Part shown: positions 34,458 through 41,493 of the stretch, piece after piece
Layout of the letters: the number at the start of each line of letters is the position of its first letter
How positions within the stretch are numbered: the first letter of the stretch is position 1
Assembly: GCA_903867855.1 (NCBI GenBank)
Contig: CAIPTA010000187.1
Coordinates: 1 to 46,142 of the forward strand
Source: Oligoflexia bacterium
GTDB lineage: Bacteria > Bdellovibrionota > UBA1018 > CAIPTA01
Reading direction: 5' to 3'
DNA length: 46,142 nucleotides
Made by a program: the position numbers and the translations under genes
Notes under the pieces: model-generated
What the model was told of the DNA's origin: nothing
What the model saw: only the letters and a program-made list of their open reading frames with translations
Databases searched by the model: none

Positions 34458-35198
34458 TTAATTATTTAGTTTTGTGACCAATCCATTCACTTCCGATTTT
34501 ATTTTATTCATTACTTGTCCTTGCAGATTAAGAAATGGAATTTTTTTTGCGTTCTCAATCGCCGATTGACGCACATGAAATGTCTCATAGGCCACCACAA
34601 GTGTAGTACTTTCACTCAGAGGATAAAAACGAAGATAACTGGTGGAGGTATCGAACATCATATTGAAGTTGAAAGAGGCTTGAGTCATGGTGAGGGCGGG
34701 CTGACCAAGGTTCTCATCTAGGCTGCTACTTGGAGGATGGAGATCACGACTTAGGGCCAAAGTAAAAGTGACATTTGATGGCAATCCAGGAATCGGAAAA
34801 GGCGCTCCTGTTGGAGCGGCAACATCGATGCAACCATCTGGAGTGGTATCAATAATTTTTAAGTCGGGCAGGAGGGATGAGATAGCACCGGGGCCTGCGT
34901 ATTTTGCGCTCGCAAGCTCCTTGATATTTTTCTTTATCAAAAAGCTCGCCTTCACGGCCAGAATCTTGCCTTGCTGCATTTCGAGCGCACCCAAACCATC
35001 AATTTCACTTGGCCAGCTATTTTGTAGTCCATGTCCGTCGCTATAGGTTTGGCTGAAAATGATCTCGCCAGGGTGAAGATCTGCGGCGTTAACGGAAAAA
35101 TTGGTGCTCTTTGCTTTTGTCCAATCTGCGAATACAGAATTAAAAGTGGCGTTCGCGCCAAAGAGTAGAAATATGAAAATAGATAAAAATCTCGCCAT
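34458..35198 (-). CDS. Secreted protein of unknown function (246 aa)
   Basis: An exported protein (MARFLSIFIFLLFGANATFNSVFA) with a mature part of alternating polar and hydrophobic stretches. The pattern suggests a beta-rich, lipid- or START-like fold: a helix near the C-terminus (QVMNKIKSEVNGLVTKLNN) and a conserved-looking SYLRFYPLSESTTLVVAYE. Family is not recognised. TATTTA lies six bases before the ATG and no Shine-Dalgarno is present, consistent with a leaderless transcript. The next gene follows after five bases. Confidence 0.65.
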   Translation of the reverse strand: MARFLSIFIFLLFGANATFNSVFADWTKAKSTNFSVNAADLHPGEIIFSQTYSDGHGLQNSWPSEIDGLGALEMQQGKILAVKASFLIKKNIKELASAKYAGPGAISSLLPDLKIIDTTPDGCIDVAAPTGAPFPIPGLPSNVTFTLALSRDLHPPSSSLDENLGQPALTMTQASFNFNMMFDTSTSYLRFYPLSESTTLVVAYETFHVRQSAIENAKKIPFLNLQGQVMNKIKSEVNGLVTKLNN

Positions 35199-35256
35199 AT
35201 AGAGTAAATACGGTTTATTTTACTGAAATCATTAGTTTTTAATGTAAAAAACAGGA

Positions 35257-36573
35257 TTATTCCAGCTCTAGAGCAAGGTTATTTACTAGGCCCGTCCAAC
35301 CCACAAAATGATCCACAGGTTTATCTCCCAGGAAGAGACGTTTTGAGAAGAGATGTTCCATATCTTCAACGAGATTGCCTGTAATGGTGAGACCAAAGGG
35401 GCCAAGCCCGCGCTTCCGTGTAAGCTCATGGAAATCATCGCGCTCAGGATCATAGAATTCCACAAATTTTCCTGTTCTAGAGGCTACACGATAGACCATA
35501 TCCGCAATTCTTTTTCCAAAATACTGGGCTAGGTCTCGATCTCCATAACGCTTGATCCCTTGAATGGTTAAATAAGCTGTATTTATCCACACAGGTCCTC
35601 GCCAGCAATCCTTCTCGAAATTTTTGCTGTTTCTCGCTACACTTGGCAAAGGGTTCGGCGTATTAAATTCTTCTTCGTTAATAAGATGCGAGCGCATGAT
35701 CTGCCACTGATGCTCGGTAGGAATGCCTGCTAGCAAAGGAAAAAAAGAGGCAATGCTTTCTACACGAATGAATTTCCCCTCTTCATCGCGGTCGAAAAAG
35801 TAGCCGCTCGATTCATCCCATAGCTCTCGTCTCACGAGTTCGGTGACTTCGGCAGATTGAGCTTCGAAAGTTTTCACGTCTGCCGTTAGGGTGGCTCGTT
35901 CCTCTTCTGATGAAGTTTGGTTTAGGATCGCCAAAGCAAGTTTGCTCATGGATTGGGCGTCGATCACAATATAGGAGGATAAGTCGATCGCGGAAATCGC
36001 TTTTGTTTTCGCAAAAATAGATTCATCTCTGTTGCTAAAGCGCGGGGAATTATCCATGCCTGATTCATAGGGATGGGCCCAAAAGAATAGCCCATTTTCT
36101 AGGCGGCGAGCACGCCAAAGCCAATCATGATAGCGCTTCAAATTCGGATATAGCTCCCGGGCAAAATTCCAATCTTGGGTATGATCCACAATGTCTGCAG
36201 CAGCAAAGGAGAGTAGGGGAGCCTGGCTCAACTTGCTGCTACCCAAAAAACTATAGTTGAGCGGCACTCTGCCGTTGGAATCTTGATGATATAAGGCAGC
36301 GCGCAGCACATCTTTTGCTACGTCTGCATCATGGTACTTCCAAACTATCGAGATGAACGCTGAATCCCAAAGGTACACTGCGGGAAATTTTGGGGCTGGA
36401 TGGGCGTGAAAGAACGGAAAAATATGAGATGGTGCCTGCAGATTTTTTTCTAAAACTTGATAGATGTTTTGAAAACCAGCCTCCCACTCTGAGGGAATCG
36501 GGCTTGCCTGACTTGCCTGTGTGCTGAGGAGGAAAAGAATTCCACACAGGAGATGCGACCGTAGTTTCTGCAT
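35257..36573 (-). CDS. Secreted glycoside hydrolase, GH63/trehalase-like (alpha/alpha)6 barrel
   Basis: After a signal peptide (LLCGILFLLSTQASQAS) the product shows motifs of the inverting (alpha/alpha)6 hydrolases. They are PAVYLWDSAFISIVW near 64-78, HPYESGMDNSPRF at 167-179 with the probable catalytic Asp174, and CWRGPVWINTAYL. A late EFYDPE may carry the second acid. This set is shared by GH63 (alpha-glucosidase, mannosyl/glucosylglycerate hydrolase) and GH37 trehalases. The 438-residue length is that of bacterial stand-alone catalytic domains. It would act in the periplasm or outside. It diverges from the GH3 gene across 77 bases holding two promoters. Confidence 0.78.
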   Translation of the reverse strand: MQKLRSHLLCGILFLLSTQASQASPIPSEWEAGFQNIYQVLEKNLQAPSHIFPFFHAHPAPKFPAVYLWDSAFISIVWKYHDADVAKDVLRAALYHQDSNGRVPLNYSFLGSSKLSQAPLLSFAAADIVDHTQDWNFARELYPNLKRYHDWLWRARRLENGLFFWAHPYESGMDNSPRFSNRDESIFAKTKAISAIDLSSYIVIDAQSMSKLALAILNQTSSEEERATLTADVKTFEAQSAEVTELVRRELWDESSGYFFDRDEEGKFIRVESIASFFPLLAGIPTEHQWQIMRSHLINEEEFNTPNPLPSVARNSKNFEKDCWRGPVWINTAYLTIQGIKRYGDRDLAQYFGKRIADMVYRVASRTGKFVEFYDPERDDFHELTRKRGLGPFGLTITGNLVEDMEHLFSKRLFLGDKPVDHFVGWTGLVNNLALELE

Positions 36574-36579
36574 GAAAGT

Positions 36580-36609
36580 ATTTTCCCTTTAGTTCCTGAA
36601 CTTCGTCAA
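36580..36609 (-). promoter_or_regulatory. Promoter of the GH63-like gene
   Basis: On the minus strand TTGACG (36604-36609), an 18-base spacer and GAAAAT (36580-36585) end six bases before the ATG at 36573. The -35 is good and the -10 moderate. AAAGGG lies 11 bases before the ATG, so weak Shine-Dalgarno use is possible. Confidence 0.45.
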
Positions 36610-36614
36610 GCTCC

Positions 36615-36644
36615 TTGCATCGGGAAAACTCAGAGGATTATATT
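36615..36644 (+). promoter_or_regulatory. Promoter of the GH3 gene
   Basis: TTGCAT (36615-36620), an 18-base spacer and TATATT (36639-36644) end six bases before the ATG at 36651. The TTG of the -35 is also the first in-frame start codon of a longer reading frame; the promoter fit argues against using it. Confidence 0.55.
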
Positions 36645-36650
36645 GCTAGC

Positions 36651-38996
36651 ATGAGAAAGCGAGCAAAAAACCTTGCATTATCCTGGCGAAGAAATCTTAG
36701 CATGGCGGAGAAATGCTCCTTACTCAGTGGCGATAAAACAGGATTTGCCACCAAGGAAATTCCGCACCTCGGTATCCCAAGCATAAAAATGTCAGATGGT
36801 CCTTCGGGTGTCACGAAAAATGGAGCTACGGCTTTTCCCTCTGGAGTTGCCATTGGCGCCTCTTTTGATCGATCGATTGCGTCAGCGGTGGCGCTTGCGA
36901 TGGCGAGAGATGCCAAGAAGCAAGATATTCAGATACTGCTCGCGCCTTGCTTAGGGCTGGCACGCCATCCCTTCGGTGGACGAAACTTTGAGAGCTATGG
37001 CGAAGATCCATTTCTAGTAGCAGAAATGGGGCGCATTTTTGTGGAATCTCTGCAAAGCGAAGGCGTTGCTGCTTGTGTGAAACATTTCGCCTTGAATGAC
37101 CAAGAATTTTTACGCCGAGAAATCGACACGGTAATTTCTCGTAGAGCGCTGCTGGAGTGCCATCTTCGTCCGTTCGAGGTTGCTGTAAAGGCGGGTGCTA
37201 AGGCGGTGATGACAGCCTACAATAAAGTGAATGGTCGCTTCGCTTCAGAAAACTTTTCTCTGCTTTCTATTCTGAGGGACGATTGGAAATTTACGGGGCT
37301 AGTGCTCACGGATTGGACGGCGATGCGGGATATGGTGAGTTCTTGGCGGGCAGGAATCGACCTTGAAATGCCGTTTCCTGATTACTACTCTCCACGGAAT
37401 ATCGAGATGGCCTTGCAGTATGGGTATATTTCGCATGATGAACTAAACGAAAAGTTGAAGCGGGTTTTGGCACTAGTGGAATGGTGCGCCACCGCTATTT
37501 CGAGAAAAAAGAAAGCTCTTATTACAGGAAGTGAGGTTGCCTTAGCCGCGGCAGAGGCAAGCATAGTGCTCTTAAAAAATGAAGGGCTCCTGCCTTTGGA
37601 TGTGAAGAACATACACAAAATTGTTGTGTTTGGCGCGGGGGCAAAATACGCGCGTGTTTCTGGCGGTGGCAGTTCACACGTTGCTTCCAAAAAAGCTATT
37701 TCTCCGCTAGCCGCACTGCAGGCTCGTTTTGGTGGTGCTTTGCAATACTCAGAGGCTTGTCCTATGGAGGGAGATACGATAGCAATCCCTGCCGGATATT
37801 ATTCGACTGTGAGTGGTGAGCCTGGATTAACCGCAGAGTATTTCTCCAATAAAGATTTAGCCGGAGAGCCATCGCTCGTTCGCATTGATCCTTCGATCGA
37901 TTTTGATTGGGGTTGGCGTTCACCCGCAGAGGAAATTCCTTTTGATAATTTTTCCATCCGTTGGAGTGGCGATCTACATATTGACGAAACAGGCCCATAC
38001 GAGTTTCGAATCAAGTATGAATATGGAGTGCGGCTGTTCCTCAACGATGAATTAGCGGTAGATGCCTGGAGCAATCCTGGCATCGATCGCGTGGTGGTGC
38101 CGCTCCAGGCGGGTAAAAATAAAATACGCTTTGAGTATTTTGAGTCTGGCGGAAAGGCCGTGGTGGCTTTGGGCATGGAGCGAGTGAGTGCACAGTCTGT
38201 TTCGCCCATGGAGCTGGCTTCCGGCGCGGATGTGGCCATTGTATTTGCGGGATTGTCGGATGCCTACGAAAGTGAAGAAAAGGATCGCAATAGTTTTGAA
38301 ATGCCCGCAGCACAAGATGCTTTCATTGAGGAGCTTTTGGCTGTTCAACCTAATACCGTAGTGGTGCTAAGTGGTGGAAATCCCGTGGCGATGCCTTGGG
38401 TGGATAAGGCGAAGGCTGTGCTGCATGCTTGGTATAGTGGCGAAATGGTGGGAGAGGCCGTAGCGAAGGTGCTACTAGGGGAGTGCAATCCGTCGGGAAA
38501 ACTACCCGTGAGTTTCCCAAAGCGCTGGGAGGATTGCGCAGCCTATTCTAACTACCCTGAGACCTATCCTCGCTCTGTGCACTATCGTGAGGATATTCAT
38601 ATCGGACATCGCCATTTTGCCGCGAAAGAATTGGCGCCCTTATTTTGTTTTGGTCACGGGCTATCTTATACACAATTTTCGTTCTCCGATTTGAGCGTAA
38701 GCGGTCTGCGCTTTCGTTTTCGTTTGAAAAATATTGGCCCCAGAGATGGCGCAGAAGTGGCTCAATTTTATGTGCGGCGGCCCGGCGAGCGCTATTCCTT
38801 ATTGGTCGGATTTGAGAAGTGCTTTTTGAGTGCAGGGGCAGAGAAGTGGCCGCAATTTGAGCTAAAGCGAGCTGAGCTTCGTGTTTTTGACGAAAGCGCT
38901 GATGCTTGGCTCTTCCGGGAAGGAGAATACCATTTCGCAATCGGCTCCTCCATAAACGAGCTCCACCTCGCCCATGCAGTGCACTTAAATGCTTAA
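36651..38996 (+). CDS. Glycoside hydrolase family 3 beta-glucosidase with inserted PA14 domain
   Basis: The GH3 barrel is clear: GPSGVTKNGATAFPSG, FGGRNFESYGEDP, VKHFALNDQE, and LTDWTA with nucleophile D221. The second alpha/beta domain begins near residue 295. A PA14 domain (LTAEYFSNKDLAGE through FRIKYEYGVRLFLN) is inserted in it, as in the PA14-containing branch of GH3 beta-glucosidases. A fibronectin type III-like domain closes the protein. There is no signal peptide, so it probably acts on imported oligosaccharides in the cytoplasm. The ATG at 36651 is preferred over a TTG 36 bases upstream because the latter lies in the -35. Divergent expression with the exported GH63-like enzyme suggests a shared glycan supply. 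Confidence 0.9.
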   Translation: MRKRAKNLALSWRRNLSMAEKCSLLSGDKTGFATKEIPHLGIPSIKMSDGPSGVTKNGATAFPSGVAIGASFDRSIASAVALAMARDAKKQDIQILLAPCLGLARHPFGGRNFESYGEDPFLVAEMGRIFVESLQSEGVAACVKHFALNDQEFLRREIDTVISRRALLECHLRPFEVAVKAGAKAVMTAYNKVNGRFASENFSLLSILRDDWKFTGLVLTDWTAMRDMVSSWRAGIDLEMPFPDYYSPRNIEMALQYGYISHDELNEKLKRVLALVEWCATAISRKKKALITGSEVALAAAEASIVLLKNEGLLPLDVKNIHKIVVFGAGAKYARVSGGGSSHVASKKAISPLAALQARFGGALQYSEACPMEGDTIAIPAGYYSTVSGEPGLTAEYFSNKDLAGEPSLVRIDPSIDFDWGWRSPAEEIPFDNFSIRWSGDLHIDETGPYEFRIKYEYGVRLFLNDELAVDAWSNPGIDRVVVPLQAGKNKIRFEYFESGGKAVVALGMERVSAQSVSPMELASGADVAIVFAGLSDAYESEEKDRNSFEMPAAQDAFIEELLAVQPNTVVVLSGGNPVAMPWVDKAKAVLHAWYSGEMVGEAVAKVLLGECNPSGKLPVSFPKRWEDCAAYSNYPETYPRSVHYREDIHIGHRHFAAKELAPLFCFGHGLSYTQFSFSDLSVSGLRFRFRLKNIGPRDGAEVAQFYVRRPGERYSLLVGFEKCFLSAGAEKWPQFELKRAELRVFDESADAWLFREGEYHFAIGSSINELHLAHAVHLNA

Positions 38997-39027
38997 TATT
39001 GCTTGATTTTATAGAGCCCTCATTTTG

Positions 39028-39056
39028 TTGACCAAATTGCTCGGGTTTGGTATAAC
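39028..39056 (+). promoter_or_regulatory. Sigma-70-type promoter of the 161-aa secreted protein gene
   Basis: TTGACC (39028-39033), a 17-base spacer and TATAAC (39051-39056) predict a start near 39063. That leaves a leader of about 22 bases with GGAG seven bases before the ATG at 39085. Confidence 0.7.
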
Positions 39057-39084
39057 TAAGAGGCCAAAAATTCGGAGATTTTCC

Positions 39085-39570
39085 ATGATTCGCAATCTAG
39101 CACTAATTTGCCTTCTCTTTGCCTCTTGCCCGAGTTTCGCCGCCGCACCATTTTGTGTTCGCGATAGTCATGGAGAAATGAACTTTCATTTTGATGCCCT
39201 TTTCGACAGTGCAGCCCAAAACCCAAACCTCACTCAAGATTTTTCCCCCACTGTATTACAAGGCATTTTCCTAAGAATGAAAAATCTAGCCGCGCGCGAT
39301 TCCATTTTTAGCCAAAAATTAAAAGATACTTGGTGCCAGAACGCACAAAATACGGTGACCGTGAAAGATCTTTTCCTCACCGATTCCGAAAAGAAAAGCA
39401 TTCATGAAGACCAAGAACAAATTTCTATGAGTATTCATCTAGTGGCTAATTTAGCTGGTGGAGCTAAGCCATCGGAGTTGAGCCTACATGAAACGCAAGT
39501 GATCAGCCACGATGCTCAAGGTAGCACCCATCTTTTAAGCGACAACTTCGAACTCGAAAGCTTCAAATAA
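39085..39570 (+). CDS. Small secreted protein of unknown function (161 aa)
   Basis: Signal peptide MIRNLALICLLFASCPSFAA is followed by about 140 residues with two cysteines (PFCVRDS and DTWCQNA), probably one disulfide. The C-terminal half is polar and Ser/His-rich. I recognise no family. In-frame starts exist upstream from 39025, but they would place the promoter inside the gene; GGAG at 39074-39077 supports ATG 39085. The stop codon touches the terminator hairpin shared with the outer-membrane protein gene. Confidence 0.65.
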   Translation: MIRNLALICLLFASCPSFAAAPFCVRDSHGEMNFHFDALFDSAAQNPNLTQDFSPTVLQGIFLRMKNLAARDSIFSQKLKDTWCQNAQNTVTVKDLFLTDSEKKSIHEDQEQISMSIHLVANLAGGAKPSELSLHETQVISHDAQGSTHLLSDNFELESFK

Positions 39571-39600
39571 AAAAAGCGACTCGCATTTCTGCAAGTCGCT
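39569..39600 (-). terminator. Intrinsic terminator of the outer-membrane protein gene, possibly bidirectional
   Basis: AGCGACT (39575-39581) and AGTCGCT (39594-39600) pair, and GC/GC continues the stem after one mismatch, closing on a short loop. On the minus strand a run of six Ts follows (39569-39574), making a good terminator for the gene ending at 39623. On the plus strand only CTCTTT follows, so it would be weaker for the 39085-39570 gene. Confidence 0.8.
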
Positions 39601-39622
39601 CTTTGCGTTCAGGAAATAAAAT

Positions 39623-40567
39623 CTAGAACAAGTTGATGATCGTAGACATACCGAAGGTGGTATTGTCGGAACGTACGTTGGAGTACGGATAGGGAACCAT
39701 TCTCACGTAGGTATACAAGAATACCGCTTCCGAAATCGACGAGCCAAGACCCAAGGTTTGATCCACTTTTGGACGTTGGTAAACGCCAGAGTTCAAATCG
39801 CGCGTATGGTTTCTGTAGATATTCGATACCGAGCGAAGGTTGAAAGTTTTGGATAGCGCAAACTCCACATAAGGCGATGCGAAGAAATCGTAAGACGTCT
39901 GCTGTGATGGATCATACTGCGTGCCGGATTGGAAGGTGTTTCCATCGGCACCGATCACAACACCAGTGGTGAGACCGAAAGACCAGTCGTAGTGCACTTC
40001 ATCAGAAATGCTTGCTGTGCCCATATAGCCTTGGTCGGTGTGATTTTGTTTGTCGGTATAGATACCGGCAGAGAAATCTAGGTAGTTGGCGATTGGTCCG
40101 AGCTTAAAGCTGTGAGCAATATCCGCGTATGGGTTTGCAATCGTTGTTCCCGATGGACCCTGAAAAGGATGCTGGGTGGTAATACCAGAACCGATACCCA
40201 CTGTGGTTTTTGGATCTAGGCGGTAACGAGCAGAAACAGTTCCGCTCAAGCTTACTACTGGGGCAGGAATGGTGTTTCCTGGGTTCGGAGCAAACTTAGA
40301 GAGTGGATGATCAAGGGAGGAGCCAGCGTAGGCCAGCTGGAATTGTCCGCTGAACTTAGACTTAGAACCCTCAAGGGCTTTCGCACGATTATTTTGCGCT
40401 TCTTCGTCTGCTGCTGCGGTTGCAGATGCGTCAGCTTGTTTTTTCTTCTTCTTTGCTGTGCTAGCAGTTTGCGTGCTGTTGTCTGTGCTGGAATCATCCG
40501 CCGCGAATGCACGTGGTGCAACAAGAGCGAGCGACAAAAGCGCCGTAATAAGTAGAGTCGATTTCAT
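39623..40567 (-). CDS. Outer-membrane beta-barrel protein
   Basis: A 314-residue exported protein (MKSTLLITALLSLALVAPRAFAAD) with a low-complexity Thr/Ala/Lys/Asp segment at about 20-60, including KKKKK. From about 70 on it shows alternating beta-strands rich in Tyr/Phe (FSGQFQLAYAGSSLDH, FASPYVEFALSKTFNL). It ends STIINLF, a C-terminal Phe as required for barrel assembly. It is probably a porin-like or structural barrel with 10-12 strands; no specific family is recognised. AGGGG precedes the ATG at 40567; a GTG-frame start at 40603 would omit the signal peptide position. A near-consensus promoter and a strong terminator suggest high expression as a single gene. Confidence 0.8.
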   Translation of the reverse strand: MKSTLLITALLSLALVAPRAFAADDSSTDNSTQTASTAKKKKKQADASATAAADEEAQNNRAKALEGSKSKFSGQFQLAYAGSSLDHPLSKFAPNPGNTIPAPVVSLSGTVSARYRLDPKTTVGIGSGITTQHPFQGPSGTTIANPYADIAHSFKLGPIANYLDFSAGIYTDKQNHTDQGYMGTASISDEVHYDWSFGLTTGVVIGADGNTFQSGTQYDPSQQTSYDFFASPYVEFALSKTFNLRSVSNIYRNHTRDLNSGVYQRPKVDQTLGLGSSISEAVFLYTYVRMVPYPYSNVRSDNTTFGMSTIINLF

Positions 40568-40578
40568 GAAGTTTTTCC

Positions 40579-40601
40579 CCTGAGTCAGGCGCCTAGGCAC
40601 C
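40579..40601 (-). promoter_or_regulatory. Two overlapping inverted repeats in the 5' leader of the outer-membrane protein gene
   Basis: On the mRNA strand GGTGC-CTAG-GCGCC (40588-40601, one G-U pair) can form a five-pair stem. CCTG-ACT-CAGG (40579-40589) can form a second stem that overlaps the AGGGG ribosome site. As DNA they are near-perfect palindromes. Leader hairpin or operator are both possible. Confidence 0.35.
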
Positions 40602-40619
40602 ATTTAATGAACTTGGATT

Positions 40620-40648
40620 TTTATAACTGGAGCTTCGGGTGCTGTCAA
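40620..40648 (-). promoter_or_regulatory. Near-consensus sigma-70 promoter of the outer-membrane protein gene
   Basis: On the minus strand TTGACA (40643-40648), a 17-base spacer and TATAAA (40620-40625) predict a start near 40613, giving a 5' leader of about 46 bases before the ATG at 40567. It is the closest match to consensus in the window. Confidence 0.8.
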
Positions 40649-40649
40649 A

Positions 40650-40669
40650 CCTTTCTGCCCCGCGAAAGG
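40650..40669 (-). terminator. Weak hairpin after the WbqC gene
   Basis: CCTTTC (40650-40655) and GAAAGG (40664-40669) form a six-pair stem with an eight-base loop, 35 bases after the WbqC stop. On the minus strand only TTTG follows, and this T-run merges with the -35 box of the next gene. It could separate the two transcription units. Confidence 0.3.
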
Positions 40670-40704
40670 ATTTCCTGGTCTTTGTAATATTTTGTAAGAC
40701 TTGT

Positions 40705-41430
40705 TTATAGTGAGTGCTCTTGTTTGCCACGCTGCCCGAAAAAGCTCCATGGCTTCGGTTCCAGGGATTCCCGAATTTCAGCTAAGGGCATTTCCGCCAG
40801 AGCGTGCACAATGGAGAGGTTTCCTAGATTTGCTGGTGCCCGCCAATGTTGGGTGATCACCCTAATTTCAAAGGGACGAAACTTGGCTAGATCAAGATAC
40901 AACGCAGAACCTAAGCTCGAATAATAAACATCGGAACCAAGTTCCCGGCAGAGATTAACGAGGCGTTCGGTGCTATTTCCTGAAACGGATAGCTGACTAC
41001 TCAATTGAAATTGGTGGTTTACGTCGAGCACGTTTCCAATAATTTTTAGTCCTTCTTCCACCGTATCGGCGAGAAGATCTGAACTTGGGGCGCTTGAAAA
41101 CCAAGAATAAAGAATCGGCTCTAGTTGTGATTCGAAGTAGGGGGAGCGGCGATAGCTCGCTTCCACTTGCCGCCAATGACGGGTTTTCCAGTTCTGGCTA
41201 TTGTCTACCCGCATATCGCGAATCGATTTTGATCGGTGGTCCTTGGATTGCACGGGAATGCTGAGCCAGCTCCTTGCACCCCCGCGCTGCTGAATCTCAC
41301 TGCGATGTTGACGGCCTTGCTTTGTCCACTGCACACAATCCAAGAGCACTGCCGTATCACTCACTTTTAGCTGTTCAAAATAGCCTAGCCACGGAAAGTA
41401 TTGGGGCTGCTGAATGCTGGCAACATGCAT
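40705..41430 (-). CDS. WbqC-like family protein
   Basis: The N-terminus reads VASIQQPQYFPWLGYFEQL, the signature of the WbqC-like family. DCVQWTKQGRQHRSEI and the KSIRDMRVDN region also match. At 241 residues it is a typical stand-alone member. WbqC proteins occur in O-antigen and polyketide or amino-sugar clusters and are thought to act in sugar or acyl modification; the exact reaction is not established to my knowledge. There is no Shine-Dalgarno at a workable distance; TAGAAT lies six bases before the ATG. It is divergent from the secreted protein at 41494, with a shared -35 region. Confidence 0.78.
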   Translation of the reverse strand: MHVASIQQPQYFPWLGYFEQLKVSDTAVLLDCVQWTKQGRQHRSEIQQRGGARSWLSIPVQSKDHRSKSIRDMRVDNSQNWKTRHWRQVEASYRRSPYFESQLEPILYSWFSSAPSSDLLADTVEEGLKIIGNVLDVNHQFQLSSQLSVSGNSTERLVNLCRELGSDVYYSSLGSALYLDLAKFRPFEIRVITQHWRAPANLGNLSIVHALAEMPLAEIRESLEPKPWSFFGQRGKQEHSL

Positions 41431-41436
41431 GAAATT

Positions 41437-41465
41437 ATTCTAGGAGAATTCTCCTAGTTTGCAAA
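41437..41465 (-). promoter_or_regulatory. Promoter of the WbqC gene, overlapping the divergent promoter
   Basis: On the minus strand TTTGCA (41460-41465), a 17-base spacer and TAGAAT (41437-41442) end six bases before the ATG at 41430. The -35 lies in the palindrome TTTGCAAA shared with the plus-strand promoter. A 16-bp perfect palindrome (41441-41456) fills the spacer. Confidence 0.5.
41441..41456. repeat. Perfect 16-bp palindrome, candidate operator
   Basis: TAGGAGAATTCTCCTA equals its own reverse complement across all 16 bases. It sits between the -10 and -35 of the WbqC promoter and just upstream of the -35 of the divergent gene, a position suited to a dimeric repressor. Confidence 0.55.
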
Positions 41466-41486
41466 GAGGGAGGCCTCGCGTATCAT
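41458..41486 (+). promoter_or_regulatory. Promoter of the 288-aa secreted protein gene
   Basis: TTTGCA (41458-41463), a 17-base spacer and TATCAT (41481-41486) end seven bases before the ATG at 41494. It overlaps the oppositely directed WbqC promoter in the -35 region. Confidence 0.5.
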
Positions 41487-41493
41487 CTAGATT

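Noticed and set aside
36615..36650. TTG at 36615 as start of the GH3 gene
   Set aside because: It falls in the -35 box of a good promoter; the extra 12 residues are not part of the GH3 fold.
40670..40700. TTTGTAA repeats at about 10-base period near 40681-40700
   Set aside because: Two imperfect copies in an AT-rich intergenic stretch; too short to call a regulator site.
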